DNA of 64,000 nt from Phallusia mammillata (taxonomy: Eukaryota > Chordata > Ascidiacea > Phlebobranchia > Ascidiidae). Made by a program: the position numbers and the translations under genes. The DNA lies in the NCBI GenBank assembly GCA_003260075.1, contig QLIY01000468.1, positions 1-64,000 of the forward strand, read 5' to 3'. Each line of letters opens with the position of its first letter. Position 1 is the first letter of the stretch. Below the pieces are notes generated by a model. It saw nothing but the letters and a program-made list of their open reading frames with translations, did not search any database and was not told the DNA's origin. This document shows, piece by piece, positions 12,401 through 63,054 of the stretch.

Positions 12401-13178
12401 GCGAGAGACGTGACAAGCACTGGATATAGTGGGCCCACAGTTTTTCCTTGTGAGAGATAGGCCAAGCACTAGATATAGTGGGCCCGCAGTTTTTATACTT
12501 GCGAGAAGCGTGCCAAGCGGGCCCGCAGTTTTTTAATTGCATGAAGCGAGCCAAGTGCTGGGCCAAGCAGGCCAAGTAGTCCAAGTGGGCCCGCAGTTTT
12601 AGACGTGACCGTAAATAGGTTGATTGGTAAAAGCCAGAAAACCTTTAGTTCAAATTATACAACCCAGTAAAAACCAACATACAATGATAGAATATTTGTG
12701 ATCATTTTGATGATTTCCATTTTCAAATCCTTTTGAGAAACACTGCAAACAAAATAAAAAAATTACAAGCTAAACTTTATGTGACAAAATCCTGACCTGA
12801 CGTTAGGCAGCAGTTCTTGGCCAGTCTGCAGAGTGTGGCAGCTGCACGCGCGAGTTTTTTTTGAAAAAAAATTTTTGCACGCCAAGTTTTGGGGTTTGCA
12901 CGTGAAAATTTTGCACCAAAGGCATTTAATTGGGCTGGCTTGACCTCTTTTACTTGCTCTGCGCCTGCTGAAATTGGTCTTNTTTTACTTGCTTTGCGCC
13001 TGCTGAAATTGGTCTTGCACGCGAACTTACGGGTAGTGGTTTAGTACATTGTTCTGTTACCAAGAAACATAATCAAAACACCAACCTGAAGGCATATAAG
13101 AAACTCCTGTACACATTCACAGCACTTTATGTATGGTTCCGAAATTTTGTTGTTACAACCTGGACATGTGTTATCCAT
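6437..13178 (-). CDS. TADA2A: Transcriptional adapter 2-alpha (ADA2a)
   Basis: Ten coding exons: 13178-13086, 12742-12683, 10204-10015, 9796-9688, 9619-9479, 9301-9231, 8559-8371, 8057-7933, 7057-6929, 6619-6437; 429 aa (human 443), phases consistent. ZZ zinc finger at residues 5-45 (CPGC, KCCEC, CLQCF, then two His), SANT domain at about 57-112 (YGWTACEEIKLLDAL, GNWNAIA, KTKEECEAHYMK), a middle ADA2 region (MAGYLAARGDFIEEYDNYAEW) and a C-terminal SWIRM domain (RLVPGAFLSYKIALINEYRK to LYDFLLEEGLIEK). ADA2a bridges GCN5/PCAF and ADA3 in the nuclear ATAC histone acetyltransferase complex. The exon 6 donor (GTTCGT at 9230) is weak and is the least certain border. Introns hold many repeats. Confidence 0.95.
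7085..7499. mobile_element. hAT-like MITE with perfect 8-bp target duplication
   Basis: Element 7093-7491 (399 bp) in TADA2A intron 8. Ends are TAGGGATGGGCC and GGCACATCCCTA, an inverted pair; flanks carry the identical 8-bp duplication ATATTTAG (7085-7092 and 7492-7499). The interior has a second inverted repeat rich in TGCTCGG/CCGAGCA units. No transposase is encoded. Confidence 0.85.
7499..7805. mobile_element. hAT-like MITE inserted beside the previous one
   Basis: Element 7507-7797 (291 bp). Ends CAGCGGTTCTCCAAC and GTTTGGGAACCCCTG are inverted; flanks GTTCAGAT/GTTTAGAT differ by one base. Its left duplication overlaps the last base of the neighbouring element's duplication, so it landed next to the older insertion. 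Confidence 0.8.
10440..11480. repeat. Dispersed repeat, copy 1 (inverted copy near 63.0-63.6 kb)
   Basis: This segment of TADA2A intron 2 matches, in reverse complement, about 63055-63600. Shared landmarks include GTGGCTTTCTG, ATCAAATGATGAG/T next to TGATCTACACATATGATTG, the GGGTCCCCA motif and a GACGTC-rich end followed by GAGCCCTCCCGCTCT. Copy 1 is longer, with an insertion around 10700-11300. It also holds an A17 run near 11073 and a 42-bp tandem pair near 10870-10930. No ORF seen. Confidence 0.7.
11505..12006. repeat. Tandem array, 145-158 bp unit, over 3 copies
   Basis: The phrase AACGAGCGTT recurs at 11521, 11666, 11824 and 11982 (spacing 145, 158, 158). Each unit carries TTTGGGGGTCTGTGGGTG, CGGGTCATTCGGGGTCAAA and CCAAATTTGAATAAATTT. 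The last two units are almost identical. A single unit occurs at 63055-63190 in the inverted copy of the neighbouring repeat. Confidence 0.85.
12041..12074. repeat. Short hairpin repeat, family member 2
   Basis: GTCCCCTTC (12047-12055) and GAAGTGGAC (12059-12067) form an imperfect hairpin followed by CCATAATTA. It again follows an A-rich stretch, as in the copy at 1947. Confidence 0.5.
12275..12600. repeat. GC-rich minisatellite, about 50-bp unit
   Basis: Roughly six degenerate units, each with GGGCCCRCAGTTTTT, CTTGCGAGAGACGYGACAAG and CACTGGATATA. It lies in TADA2A intron 2. Its GC content is far above the surroundings and GGGCCC is self-complementary, so it can fold. The overlapping reading frames are not genes. 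Confidence 0.8.
12948..13016. repeat. 34-bp direct duplication around a single N
   Basis: The block starting TTTTACTTGCTCTGCGCC is present at 12948 and again at 12983 with one mismatch, separated by an N at 12982. This looks like a mis-joined overlap in the assembly rather than biology. Confidence 0.65.
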
Positions 13179-13912
13179 GTTTATATTTTACAAGAAACAA
13201 AGTAATTGCCTTTCTCTCACTGAACAATAATGTTAACCTTTTATCTGGTAAAAAGAAATTATTTAGTCAATTAACAACTTTAAAGTAGAAGATTCTCTCA
13301 ATGGAACGATTCCGTATTTGAAAGACACAAGTTAATTTTTTTCTTGATCGATTTGTATTGCAACTTGCAGGTGAAGGCGACCGTTTGTTGAGAATTTTAG
13401 CTAACAGCAACTGGCTTTGAGACACTCAGCAATACACAGCAATTCTTTATGCCAAAATACTTTTACCGCACTAACTACAACTAAAACAAAAAGTAAACAT
13501 TTCCCCTTTGTTTCAAATATTTTCGCCAGTGTCATGATTGTCTTCTCATTTGATAAAAACACCCCTAGGGAAGATCCCTAATATGTAACGATCAGATTTC
13601 TATGCCTTCGAATGATTCAGCACTGTTTATTTGCACAATACCAAACTGCAACTGCACTTGTTAAATTTAAATGTAAAAAGGCACCTTTTTTCAACCCCCA
13701 CACACAATCTTAAATACTTCTGCTTGATGTATCAGCAACTAACGCATTTGAAAGATATATTCTCTTCAGAAAAAACACAACACACCATAAGAAATGCGCG
13801 GGACATGCAGATTTATTATTCAAAACATTGCGCTGGTGCTGAAAAGAAAATAACGGTCATATAGAAAAAAGTAAAGGACGACAGAAGGAGGTCGCGATTC
13901 AAATGGAAGTAG
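13179..13912. other. Upstream of TADA2A; no gene seen
   Basis: AT-rich DNA holding the presumed TADA2A promoter. I see no convincing coding or RNA gene. Confidence 0.4.
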
Positions 13913-14152
13913 TTAGTTTTCACGCATGAAATCAGCCAAGGTCGTCGCGTGATTAATAATACTGACCGCGTATGATTGGGCAAAAAGGCGAAGCGCACAA
14001 ATAACATCTAAAATACTCATGTGAATCAGGAGTTCCCTTAAAACTGATGGTGCAAATTCAGTGACAATTGGGTGACACTTATTCATTGTGCTAGTAAATG
14101 TTTCACAGCATTTTTGTACAAGTCGTTGTGTGGTTTGGTACAAAGCAACGGG
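13913..14152 (-). CDS. Unassigned possible terminal exon (79 codons plus stop)
   Basis: A reverse-strand open stretch preceded by a good acceptor (CTTTTTAG ending at 14153) and ending in TAA at 13913. It begins PVALYQTTQRLVQKCCETF and continues with a hydrophobic helical segment (SVLRELLIHMSILDVICALR). Composition looks like real protein, but I do not recognise it. It lies just 3' of the distal smoothelin terminal exon. In phase 0 it could only join a smoothelin exon that would break the CH domain (exon ending 17230). It may be an extra alternative end, part of an unrelated gene, or chance. Confidence 0.3.
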   Translation of the reverse strand, partial: PVALYQTTQRLVQKCCETFTSTMNKCHPIVTEFAPSVLRELLIHMSILDVICALRLFAQSYAVSIINHATTLADFMREN

Positions 14153-14262
14153 CTAAAAAGATAATTTGTGGATTTTCACGCCGAAACCTCGGACGGTTCA
14201 AAAGGGGACCCTTATTTGTCAAACAAAAAATAATAAAAAAACACTGTGCGTGACATCATCGC

Positions 14263-55505
<41,243 letters not shown>

Positions 55506-55857
55506 CAGAACATTCAGTTCAATCGTTCAGTAACCATTAAGTTTAGTTTACATACCGTATTGAAGGTAAGCGAAAGCCTTAATAACACAACAAGCAACAA
55601 CACATGCACTAATACATTTTCGTCAATATTTTCTGTTGGAGGTAAACTGATAATACGAGTTAAGACGGCGCCCAATTAGCTCCAGCCAGACAGACAGCAA
55701 ACAATTAAGGCGAACCATACAAGTTTACAGAAAATCTCGAAAAAGAAGCGCAGCTTATGGCACATGACAACGATAGAAATCATACGTGCGTTACATTTCT
55801 ATGTCACATCTTTTTTCTCTCTTAAGGCAAGTGCAAAATCACGAATTTTTTACCACA

Positions 55858-56062
55858 ATCGTGACAGAAATATCAGAATTGTGAACTAACGATTGCATTT
55901 TTTTTACTGCTCATCTAAAATTCTACTTTGATTTACATTTATTTAGTAACACGATCTGATATAAAATAAGATTGTAAAATACTTTTATTTCTTGGCAGCC
56001 CCCCTCTGCGAAATAGCTTCATGGATCCCCCAAGGGCGGCGGACTCAGTTTGAGAACGACTG
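55858..56062. mobile_element. Truncated hAT-like MITE
   Basis: The right end CAGTTTGAGAACGACTG and interior (ATTCTACTTTGATTTA, ATTTAGTAACAC) match the element at 62376-62794. The left inverted end is missing or too diverged to find. Confidence 0.55.
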
Positions 56063-56490
56063 TATACAGGATGTAAAATGTTATTTCAACTTGCAAGGTT
56101 GATTAAAAACTATTTTGTTTCACAACTTTGACAAACTTGGAAAATATCAGCAAAGCAATCAGGAAAGGTATTTTCAGTTGCAAGTGAACCTACTGCACCT
56201 GTTCAGTCGACACAAAAAAACATACACATTTGTAAAACGTTTCACTATTTTGTATTTCTTACAAAACAAAGCAGTACAATGGAGGTACTGGAAGAAGAAA
56301 GAGCTTCCACATCCACTATTACCCCGAGTAGAGTTGATACAGCACACCTTGCTGGGACCAAATCAAACTTGAACATTATAAAGAACGTAAAAATATAGAA
56401 AACGTTTGTGTTGGTGCTATAAAACGGCATTAACAGAATGTAGGGCATACCACAAACATCTCCATTAAGCTATATACTGCAGTGTTTAAA

Positions 56491-56496
56491 TTTATT
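56491..56496 (-). terminator. Candidate AATAAA signal of PPP4C
   Basis: TTTATT on the plus strand, about 190 bases downstream of the PPP4C stop in transcript direction. Confidence 0.4.
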
Positions 56497-56686
56497 GTGT
56501 GATTTTTTTCCCCCTTTTAACCCACTTATACAAGACTTTATACTCAAAAAGAATTTTAGATAAGACAAAAAAGGCATTACTGGCTTTAACTATATAAATG
56601 CTCTCATGTAAAGGATGAGTGTTGGAAGGTAAAACCTGGCACAGAACAAAGGAGAAATATTAATCTACAATGTATAAAAATTGACT

Positions 56687-59600
56687 TTACAAAAAGTAAT
56701 CTGGAAGAGGCTTTTTTACAGGGACTCCTCTGGCCTCTTGTGGAGCTGCTTCAAAAATTATGAACTCCTTTTGCAAGTGTTCATCTAGTTCAAAGATTGC
56801 TGCCACATTGCCACACCTTAAAAAAATACAGCAAAATAAATTCTACTCAAAAATGGTGAAAAACTCAAACATTTGCACACAAATTACACAGGTTTATATG
56901 TAAAAAGACATTACATTGCAGATTTTAAATAATCCTTAGATAAATTTATGATCTGGACATTTTAGAATACCCAAAAAATAAGTGAACTAACAAACCTGTA
57001 ACAATAATTTGGAGCAGACCACACAGTGAGTACAGTTTCATTAAAATGCCATTTAAATCCTTCCATGACCAGTTGATGTGCCCGACAGATCATGTCGATG
57101 TCATTGGCATGATTGAAGTTTGAAACAACATCGCTTCCAAACAGGTATCCAGCACCACGAGGACTTACTCCCCAACCAGTGGTATCTGAATAAATTGCAA
57201 CTTTATTACACTGTGTAAGAACAATAAAAAGACAGTAAGCCTGTCATACATAACAGAAAATGAAAAAAAAATGTTTCGAAATGAGGTGTTAGTTGAGTTA
57301 TTTCACTACTAGTCTACAATGAATTGGTAATTGTGGTATAACAAGGGCAAAGTCTTTGTTAGAGTGTTCATCTTTATCTTGCAGGACACAGGGTAGAATG
57401 TAATTTTTTGTTTGTAAATGACAACACCAACCTTCTGGGTCTGACCACAAAAGGTCACACATCGGACCGTCATGCGGAACTTCCTGTTTCCGATCTATTG
57501 TTCTGATCTACAGGGAAAAAAGATCACAGTTTAAAACCTACAATATGTGAAAAAATATAAATTTATCACATAGCAAAGTCAGTTTACCAATATTAAACAT
57601 AATGTATGTTAATACTGTATGTGTGTATATGAAGCAAATTTTTACCTGGTCTAATGTTTGTATTGATGGCGACAGTCCCCCATGAACGCAGAAGATTTTT
57701 CCATCAATAATGGCTGACAAGCTCAAATAGTCAAAAATCTCAGTGCAGTATCGCCAAACAGTAATAGATCCATACTTGCGAAGGCACTCATCGTAAAACC
57801 CATACACCTGTAAAAAAGCAGCAACAAAAACAGCAACATTAAGTTTTGTCCATTCAAGATGTAAACATATATCAAACTGGTCTCCCAAGCTATTCTATTT
57901 AGCAAGACATAAGCAAGAAAAGTTTAGCCTGTAGTGAGATTCAAACCAATGATATAAGCAGGGTCGCCATCGACTTGAAACCAAAAACAAGGACAACCAA
58001 AAATTACATTTTCCTGCGAAACAAAACAAACGTTTTTGAACAAATCTTTGATTTGTACGAGCCGTGACATGTCATATGCAATGTTTTGGCCAGAAACAAT
58101 ATTTTGAACCTACTCCATGTACGTAGAAAATACTTCGTGCATCTCACAACAGTTCAGGTCTATAAGTTTACTTTTACTATTACTTGTACCAGAGATTTGA
58201 CTAGTAATTGTTGAAAATAAGATAAAAGAAGGACTCAAGTCAAAAATAAGGACATTTCTCAGAAAGAAGGACAAAGAACTTTTCTAAGACATTGCCCTTC
58301 AAAATAAGGACAAATCTTAGAAGTAAGGACGGTATGGCAACCCTGGATATAAGCCTATATCAGGCATTTTACCTACAACAGGCTGCCATTCAACTAAGTT
58401 ATAAAGGTGCAGTGGCAAGCCTGTCAGAAATCTTTTATTTCGAGCTATAGGCAAATAATATAAAAACGTAATGTACCTGTGCAGGGTTTTTTTAAGGTTT
58501 GGTTTGGGTGACCATTAAATAGTTTTAAGAGACCGCAAGTGTTTCATTTAAATACCAAAAAATAGCCATATTTGCTTTTTGGGAAACCGCTGGAGAAATA
58601 CACCTCAAAAAAACACTGTACCTGTGTAATTTGTCGACTTTCATGGTTTCCTCTGATCAAAACAATTCTGTCTGGATAACGTACCTGTATAAAAAAGTTT
58701 ATTGTTTGAAAAATGTGTGTTCTTTGCACATGAATGATTCATTAAACAAAAAATGTAGTTTAGGACAGGACATAGACGGGCTCCTCTAAAATACGCAATC
58801 TACGCAATCTACGCAATCTACGCAATCTGTATGCAATCTGCTTATAAAACGTATGCAACCTTTAAAAAATGTTGACGGTTAGGGCTTTTAGGGTCTGGGT
58901 GAGGGTTTATAATAAAATTAACACTATAATTTAGTTTTAGATGTCCAGTTTGGGCTTAATATTCTCATATGTGTTGAGAGTGGTACTAAACACTGTATGG
59001 TACCGCATGTTAACACTTGTAGAGAAAATTAGACCTGAAACGCATCTGAAATTAAATTATAAAGTTAATTGTATCACAAACCGTCACCCTGACCCTAATA
59101 GCACTAACCGTCAACATCTTAGTTAGTTTTTGTTAGTAGATTGCGTATAGCNTAGCACTAACCGTCAACATCTTAGTTAGTTTTTGTTAGTAGATTGTGT
59201 ATAGCTTGCGTAGATTGCGTAGATTGCGTAGATTGCGTATTTTAGAGTGGCCCGACATAGACCCCCCAAAAAAGATCAAAATATTGGCAAGTTAGCAACT
59301 ATAAAAGACTTAACAGGAAGGCAATGAAGTATATCAATTTACAAGATGTATGTTAATTCCACAAAAGTGTAAAAACATTGGTATGAGGGCATAATATAAT
59401 ATGCAGAAAACATAAAGTGCATATTCATACCTTTAATGCTAATAACAATATAAAAGTTTCAACACTGTAAAAACCGCGATCAACAAAATCTCCTAGAAAG
59501 AGGTAATTGGTATCAGGCATATCTCCGCCAACTTTAAACAGCTCTGTGAGGTCATAAAACTGGCCATGTATGTCTCCACAAACCTGCAGCAGAACAAAAT

Positions 59601-60002
59601 TATTTAAAGATTGTCCACAAAAACATAAAAAAGTTTAAGATGTCCTAGCCAAATTGCAGTGGCAACAGCTTATTTATTTGCAGTGGCATACTTTAAAAGT
59701 TATAGCAAATAATATTTTCATTTAATAACATGAACATTTGCCAAAATGCATGACAGATGGGAGTATTATTATGTTACACATCTATTGATTTGAGGCAATT
59801 GTATTCGTTTGGAAAATATCATCGATAGCATTTTATTATTCAAATTACTTACAATAACGGGCGAATCGACTCTTTGCACATTGCTTTCTTCGACAAGGAT
59901 TTCACGGGCTTTTGCGCAAAGTGCCTTTACTTCACTTTCTTTAATAATTTCGCATCGCTTTAGCTGTTCAATCTGTCGGTCCAAGTCGCTTGTGTCAGCC
60001 AT
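56687..60002 (-). CDS. PPP4C: Protein phosphatase 4 catalytic subunit
   Basis: Seven exons: 60002-59853, 59583-59431, 58684-58622, 57807-57646, 57507-57432, 57185-56996, 56816-56687; 307 aa, the same length as human PP4c, all phases consistent. It begins [20 protein letters not shown]. The PPP-family metal and catalytic motifs are all present: [52 protein letters not shown] and SAPNYCYR. It ends KKPLPDYFL with the terminal Leu that is carboxymethylated in PP2A-type enzymes. It removes phosphate from Ser/Thr as the core of PP4 complexes (DNA repair, centrosome, splicing factors). Intron 3 (57808-58621) contains a MITE placed on the exon 3 donor and a second MITE; intron 2 (58685-59430) holds another element. 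Confidence 0.97.
57951..58354. mobile_element. MITE with perfect 8-bp target duplication in PPP4C intron 3
   Basis: Element 57959-58346 (388 bp): ends CAGGGTCGCCAT and ATGGCAACCCTG, flanked by GATATAAG on each side (57951-57958, 58347-58354). The interior repeats AAATAAGGACA-like units. hAT-like by duplication length and CAG ends. Confidence 0.87.
58474..58626. mobile_element. MITE inserted on the exon 3 splice donor of PPP4C
   Basis: Element 58482-58618 (137 bp): ends CAGGGTTTTTTTAAGG and CCTCAAAAAAACACTG, flanked by the identical 8-bp TACCTGTG (58474-58481 and 58619-58626). The right copy covers the exon 3/intron border (exon ends at 58622), so on the minus strand both flanks read CACAG followed by GTA. 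It shares TTAAGGTTTGGTTTGGGTGA with the inverted pair at 18218-18544. Confidence 0.9.
58769..59262. mobile_element. Mutator-like MITE with 9-bp target duplication
   Basis: Element 58778-59253 (476 bp) in PPP4C intron 2. Inverted ends GGGCTCCTCTAAAATACGC and GCGTATTTTAGAGTGGCCC; 9-bp GACATAGAC on both sides. The sub-terminal parts consist of tandem ACGCAATCT / AGATTGCGT 9-mers. A 9-bp duplication is the Mutator-like hallmark; no transposase ORF. Confidence 0.8.
59099..59205. repeat. 53-bp direct duplication around a single N
   Basis: The block TAGCACTAACCGTCAACATC... occurs at 59099 and 59153 with one mismatch near its end, divided by N at 59152. Same pattern as at 12948-13016, so probably an assembly join. 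Confidence 0.65.
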
Positions 60003-60526
60003 TTTTCGACCGGGTTAACAAATCGACGGTGGGGCAACGCTTTCTGCCAGTTTTTAATGCGAATTGTTTGGTTTAAAATGAGAGTGAATCAAGTAAACGC
60101 GCTAGTAGCCGCCAAACACCAACTGGTTCCAGCAGTTCTTCTTGCAAAGGGAATTTCTCATTTACATAATACTACATCCAATGATTGGACAGTAAATATT
60201 CCAAGCCTTCGATGCAATGATCAAAGAGTATTTGCAATGATGTACCGATAAAATTAAATACAAAGCAATGTAACATAAAACGACGAACACAACAACCGAT
60301 ACTACACAAAAGCAAAACAGGTAGGGAACATTGCAAACGTTACATTTGTGCAACTCCAAAGTCACGAAACAAAAAATATTATGCAATACAAGTGCAAAAA
60401 ATGTTTAATCAAAAAATTATGGTTTGTTATATGATTGGATCAACATTGGTTGATTTCAAACACACCAGACGAATTTGGACTAACATTATTCAGTCTTGTA
60501 ATAAATTTACTTTGTCAGTCAAAACG
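60003..60526. other. PPP4C upstream region
   Basis: Presumed PPP4C promoter and 3' UTR of the 7TM gene. No additional gene seen. Confidence 0.4.
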
Positions 60527-61455
60527 TCACTCTTTGCGAAGACCAGTAGTTGTTGTTATGGAATTCTCTACCACTTTGGTGTCTACCTTGTTTCTTCCAC
60601 ACAAGGGATTCAAACGCATACGAAAGTCGAGGAAAGTTAAAGTTAAGCACAAGACGTGAAAAATTAGAATGTATTGGTAGGCGAGAAGCACAAATACAGT
60701 GGAAGCCCACTCGCCAATTTGTTTTGAAAACGTATAAACTACAATAAAGAAAATGATGTCGGAAACAAAAACAATCGTTGTGCTAACACTGATTCGAACA
60801 ATTGTTTTACGTATTTGTTGATCACTGATTCGTAACATCAAAGGGGCAATGGAAATACCCACAATGTTAACCTGACTCAGTGTAAAGACGAAAGTAGAAA
60901 TGCCCGCCGGAAGCAGTAACGATTGGCCAGTGAATTCGCATCCCCGGATCGTTGCAGCTTTTCCTCTAACCGTTGTCACAACAAGGAAAGTCATCTGGCT
61001 GACTGGCACTAAAGTCAAGGTTACATATCTGATTACATCGATGGTGCGTTTTTAAACTTGCTGTTGAAAGTAATGGAATTGTTCAGGGTTCCTTGTCGAA
61101 GGCAAAGCACTGTAAACACTGTTATTTTAACAGCCACCAGAAACATGTTTCGCAAGATGCTGGATCCAACACACCAGTGCCAGCTAACTTCAAAAGGAAC
61201 GGTGTCCAATGCACAGAAAACGGAGTCAAAGAAAGAGAAACAAGCTACCATTGATATAAGGCGGTTGGTTAGTTTCAGAACATCCGTCCTTTCATTACCT
61301 CGCTGTTGATAAATCAAAGAACATGAACAAATATAGAGAGATGCAAGTAGCAGAGGTGGAATCATGATTCTCTCGTAAAGACGAGAGCCAAACTCAACAG
61401 AAGTGGCGTTTGCTTCTTGTGTGGCGAATACAGGCGTTGTGAAATTTCCATTCAT
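60527..61455 (-). CDS. Seven-transmembrane receptor-like protein, intronless, one frameshift
   Basis: Two reading frames overlap to form one protein. The first (61455-61033) starts MNGNFTTPVF with two N-glycosylation sites (NFT, NAT) and codes three hydrophobic spans (IMIPPLLLASLYICSCSLIY; LISMVACFSFFDSVFCAL; ILRNMFLVAVKITVFTVLCL). The second (read from about 61048 to 60527) codes four more (VTLTLVPVSQMTFLVV; FVFTLSQVNIVGISIAPLML; TTIVFVSDIIFFIVVY; VFVLLAYQYILIFHVLCLTL). Cys before TM3 (SWHWC) and Cys in the loop after TM4 (RGCEF) fit the usual GPCR disulfide. No DRY or NPxxY is evident, and I cannot name the subfamily. The break is at a five-A run (61049-61053): one more A would restore a 309-codon frame. 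A 29-base GT...AG removal would also keep frame but is too short for a normal intron. Confidence 0.65.
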
Positions 61456-62367
61456 TGCAGGGCTACTTTGAGAGTCTCAGAAACAATAGCTCTGTTTAAT
61501 TGTCTTGGTCTGCAATAAATAAACCGTGCTTATCATTAGTGGTCAAATGCTAAAATAATCTGGCACCGAATTACCCTGTAGAACTTTCGTCGGTAAGCTG
61601 TAACCAGTAAAATTATACGTAACGACTAAGCGGTCATGACGAGCACATTTATTTTACCTTCCAAAATGATGAAATTTGAGTTGTATCGCTAATGGTCGAA
61701 TAGGCTACGTTGAAAATTACATAACCATATCACGTTTCGAATTCACATCTGTTTGTCCTGTTACAATCAATGCCTAACACTTAATCAGAAACGAACTTTT
61801 ATATTCATGTTTTTCTAGCTACGTCCTAAACTATCAGCATGACATATGGCACGTTAATTCCATAGACTTTGTTGAACCTAAAAATCTCAGTCAAACAGGA
61901 ACGAAAATTTCTTTTGAAGTGGCCGAAGTATATGTTTATTGCGATAAATATCCATCAATCACACAAACGGGACAAAAGCGTAAAACAGCAATAGTGAAAT
62001 AAAAAACGACAATTTGAAAATGTTTACGGATTGTTTTTTCGTTGTTGAAAATTGTGCAAAGCCAAAAGTATTTGCCAGCGAGCGCAAAAGCATTCTATCT
62101 CGGCAAAGCTGGTACTGACAACAATGCCCTTCAAATTTGTTTACTGTAAACAACAATTAATGCAGAATCGCCTTCGGTTTTTACGTTCAGGCTTTTTACT
62201 GTCTGAAACATCTTTCAGTGTCAAAAAATTGCTTCGAAGCAACATCCGCTGATTGAATTACAGAACCTTTTACGTTTTTGCCTTGCGATGTTTTTGCGAC
62301 ATTGTTAGTGATCCTGTTTGCGCATTTGAAAGGACTTTATCTTCAAGAGAAACAGTTAGTTTGGATC
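61456..62367. other. Upstream of the 7TM gene
   Basis: AT-rich, presumed promoter of the 7TM gene on the left. No further gene or repeat recognised. Confidence 0.4.
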
Positions 62368-62802
62368 CTTTAGCTCAGTGGTTCCCAAACTTTTTAATAT
62401 TTTTTTCTAAACGGTCCCCTTGTCATTATTTCGAGGGCTCGCGGTCCGTAACCTAAATGTGTATTTCATAAAAACAAAAGTTGATTGCAGGATTTTAGCC
62501 AGTTGTGCAAAATTGCGCATAATAATCATCCAAAGACAGCATGTGACATCACAAACAGGACAAAAACATTACAATTGTGCGCGAACAATTGCATTTATTA
62601 TAGTTGTCATTTAATAAAGGCCATTGTTTAGCAATGGAGACAGTCGATTCTCAATTCTACTTTGATTTAAACTTATTTAGTGGCACAAACTGACGCCAAA
62701 TAAGATTATAGAATTACTTCAACCGCTTCGCGGTCCCCCCAAAATTGCCTCACGGACCCCTAAAGGACCGCGGACCCCAGTTTGGGAACCGCTGCTTTAG
62801 CT
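62368..62802. mobile_element. hAT-like MITE with perfect 8-bp target duplication
   Basis: Element 62376-62794 (419 bp): ends CAGTGGTTCCCAAACTTT and CAGTTTGGGAACCGCTG; flanks CTTTAGCT identical on both sides (62368-62375, 62795-62802). GCGGTCC blocks near both ends. Non-autonomous. Confidence 0.92.
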
Positions 62803-63054
62803 AGAGGTTTGGAATCTACAACTGGCAGCTGTGCAATGGGCCAACTCGATTGATTCTCGTTTCCAATCTTTGACGTTAATGTATCTTTTTCCTTTGTCAG
62901 TTGCTTGAGAGAATTTTTAGCTTCTACTTCTATCGCAGCATCAATGGGCAGATGACTGATTGTAGTATTTTGTCTCCTGGACTGATGGGCGATTTCTAGT
63001 CTCGATCTTTCGCGACTATTTAATCTGTTTTTTCATCATGAGGTCGTGGCATGA

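Larger units (their letters stand above)
55506..56686. other. Between smoothelin start and PPP4C stop
   Basis: Holds the presumed long-form smoothelin promoter and the PPP4C 3' UTR, and a truncated MITE at about 55858-56062. No gene seen. Confidence 0.45.

Noticed and set aside
12143..12584. Overlapping minus and plus ORFs of 60-117 codons
   Set aside because: They are translations of the 50-bp minisatellite; the repeat unit explains the openness.
56687..61455. Operon of PPP4C and the 7TM gene
   Set aside because: Same strand but about 520 bases between the coding ends with no sign of a trans-splice acceptor that I could support; tunicate operons usually have much shorter gaps.
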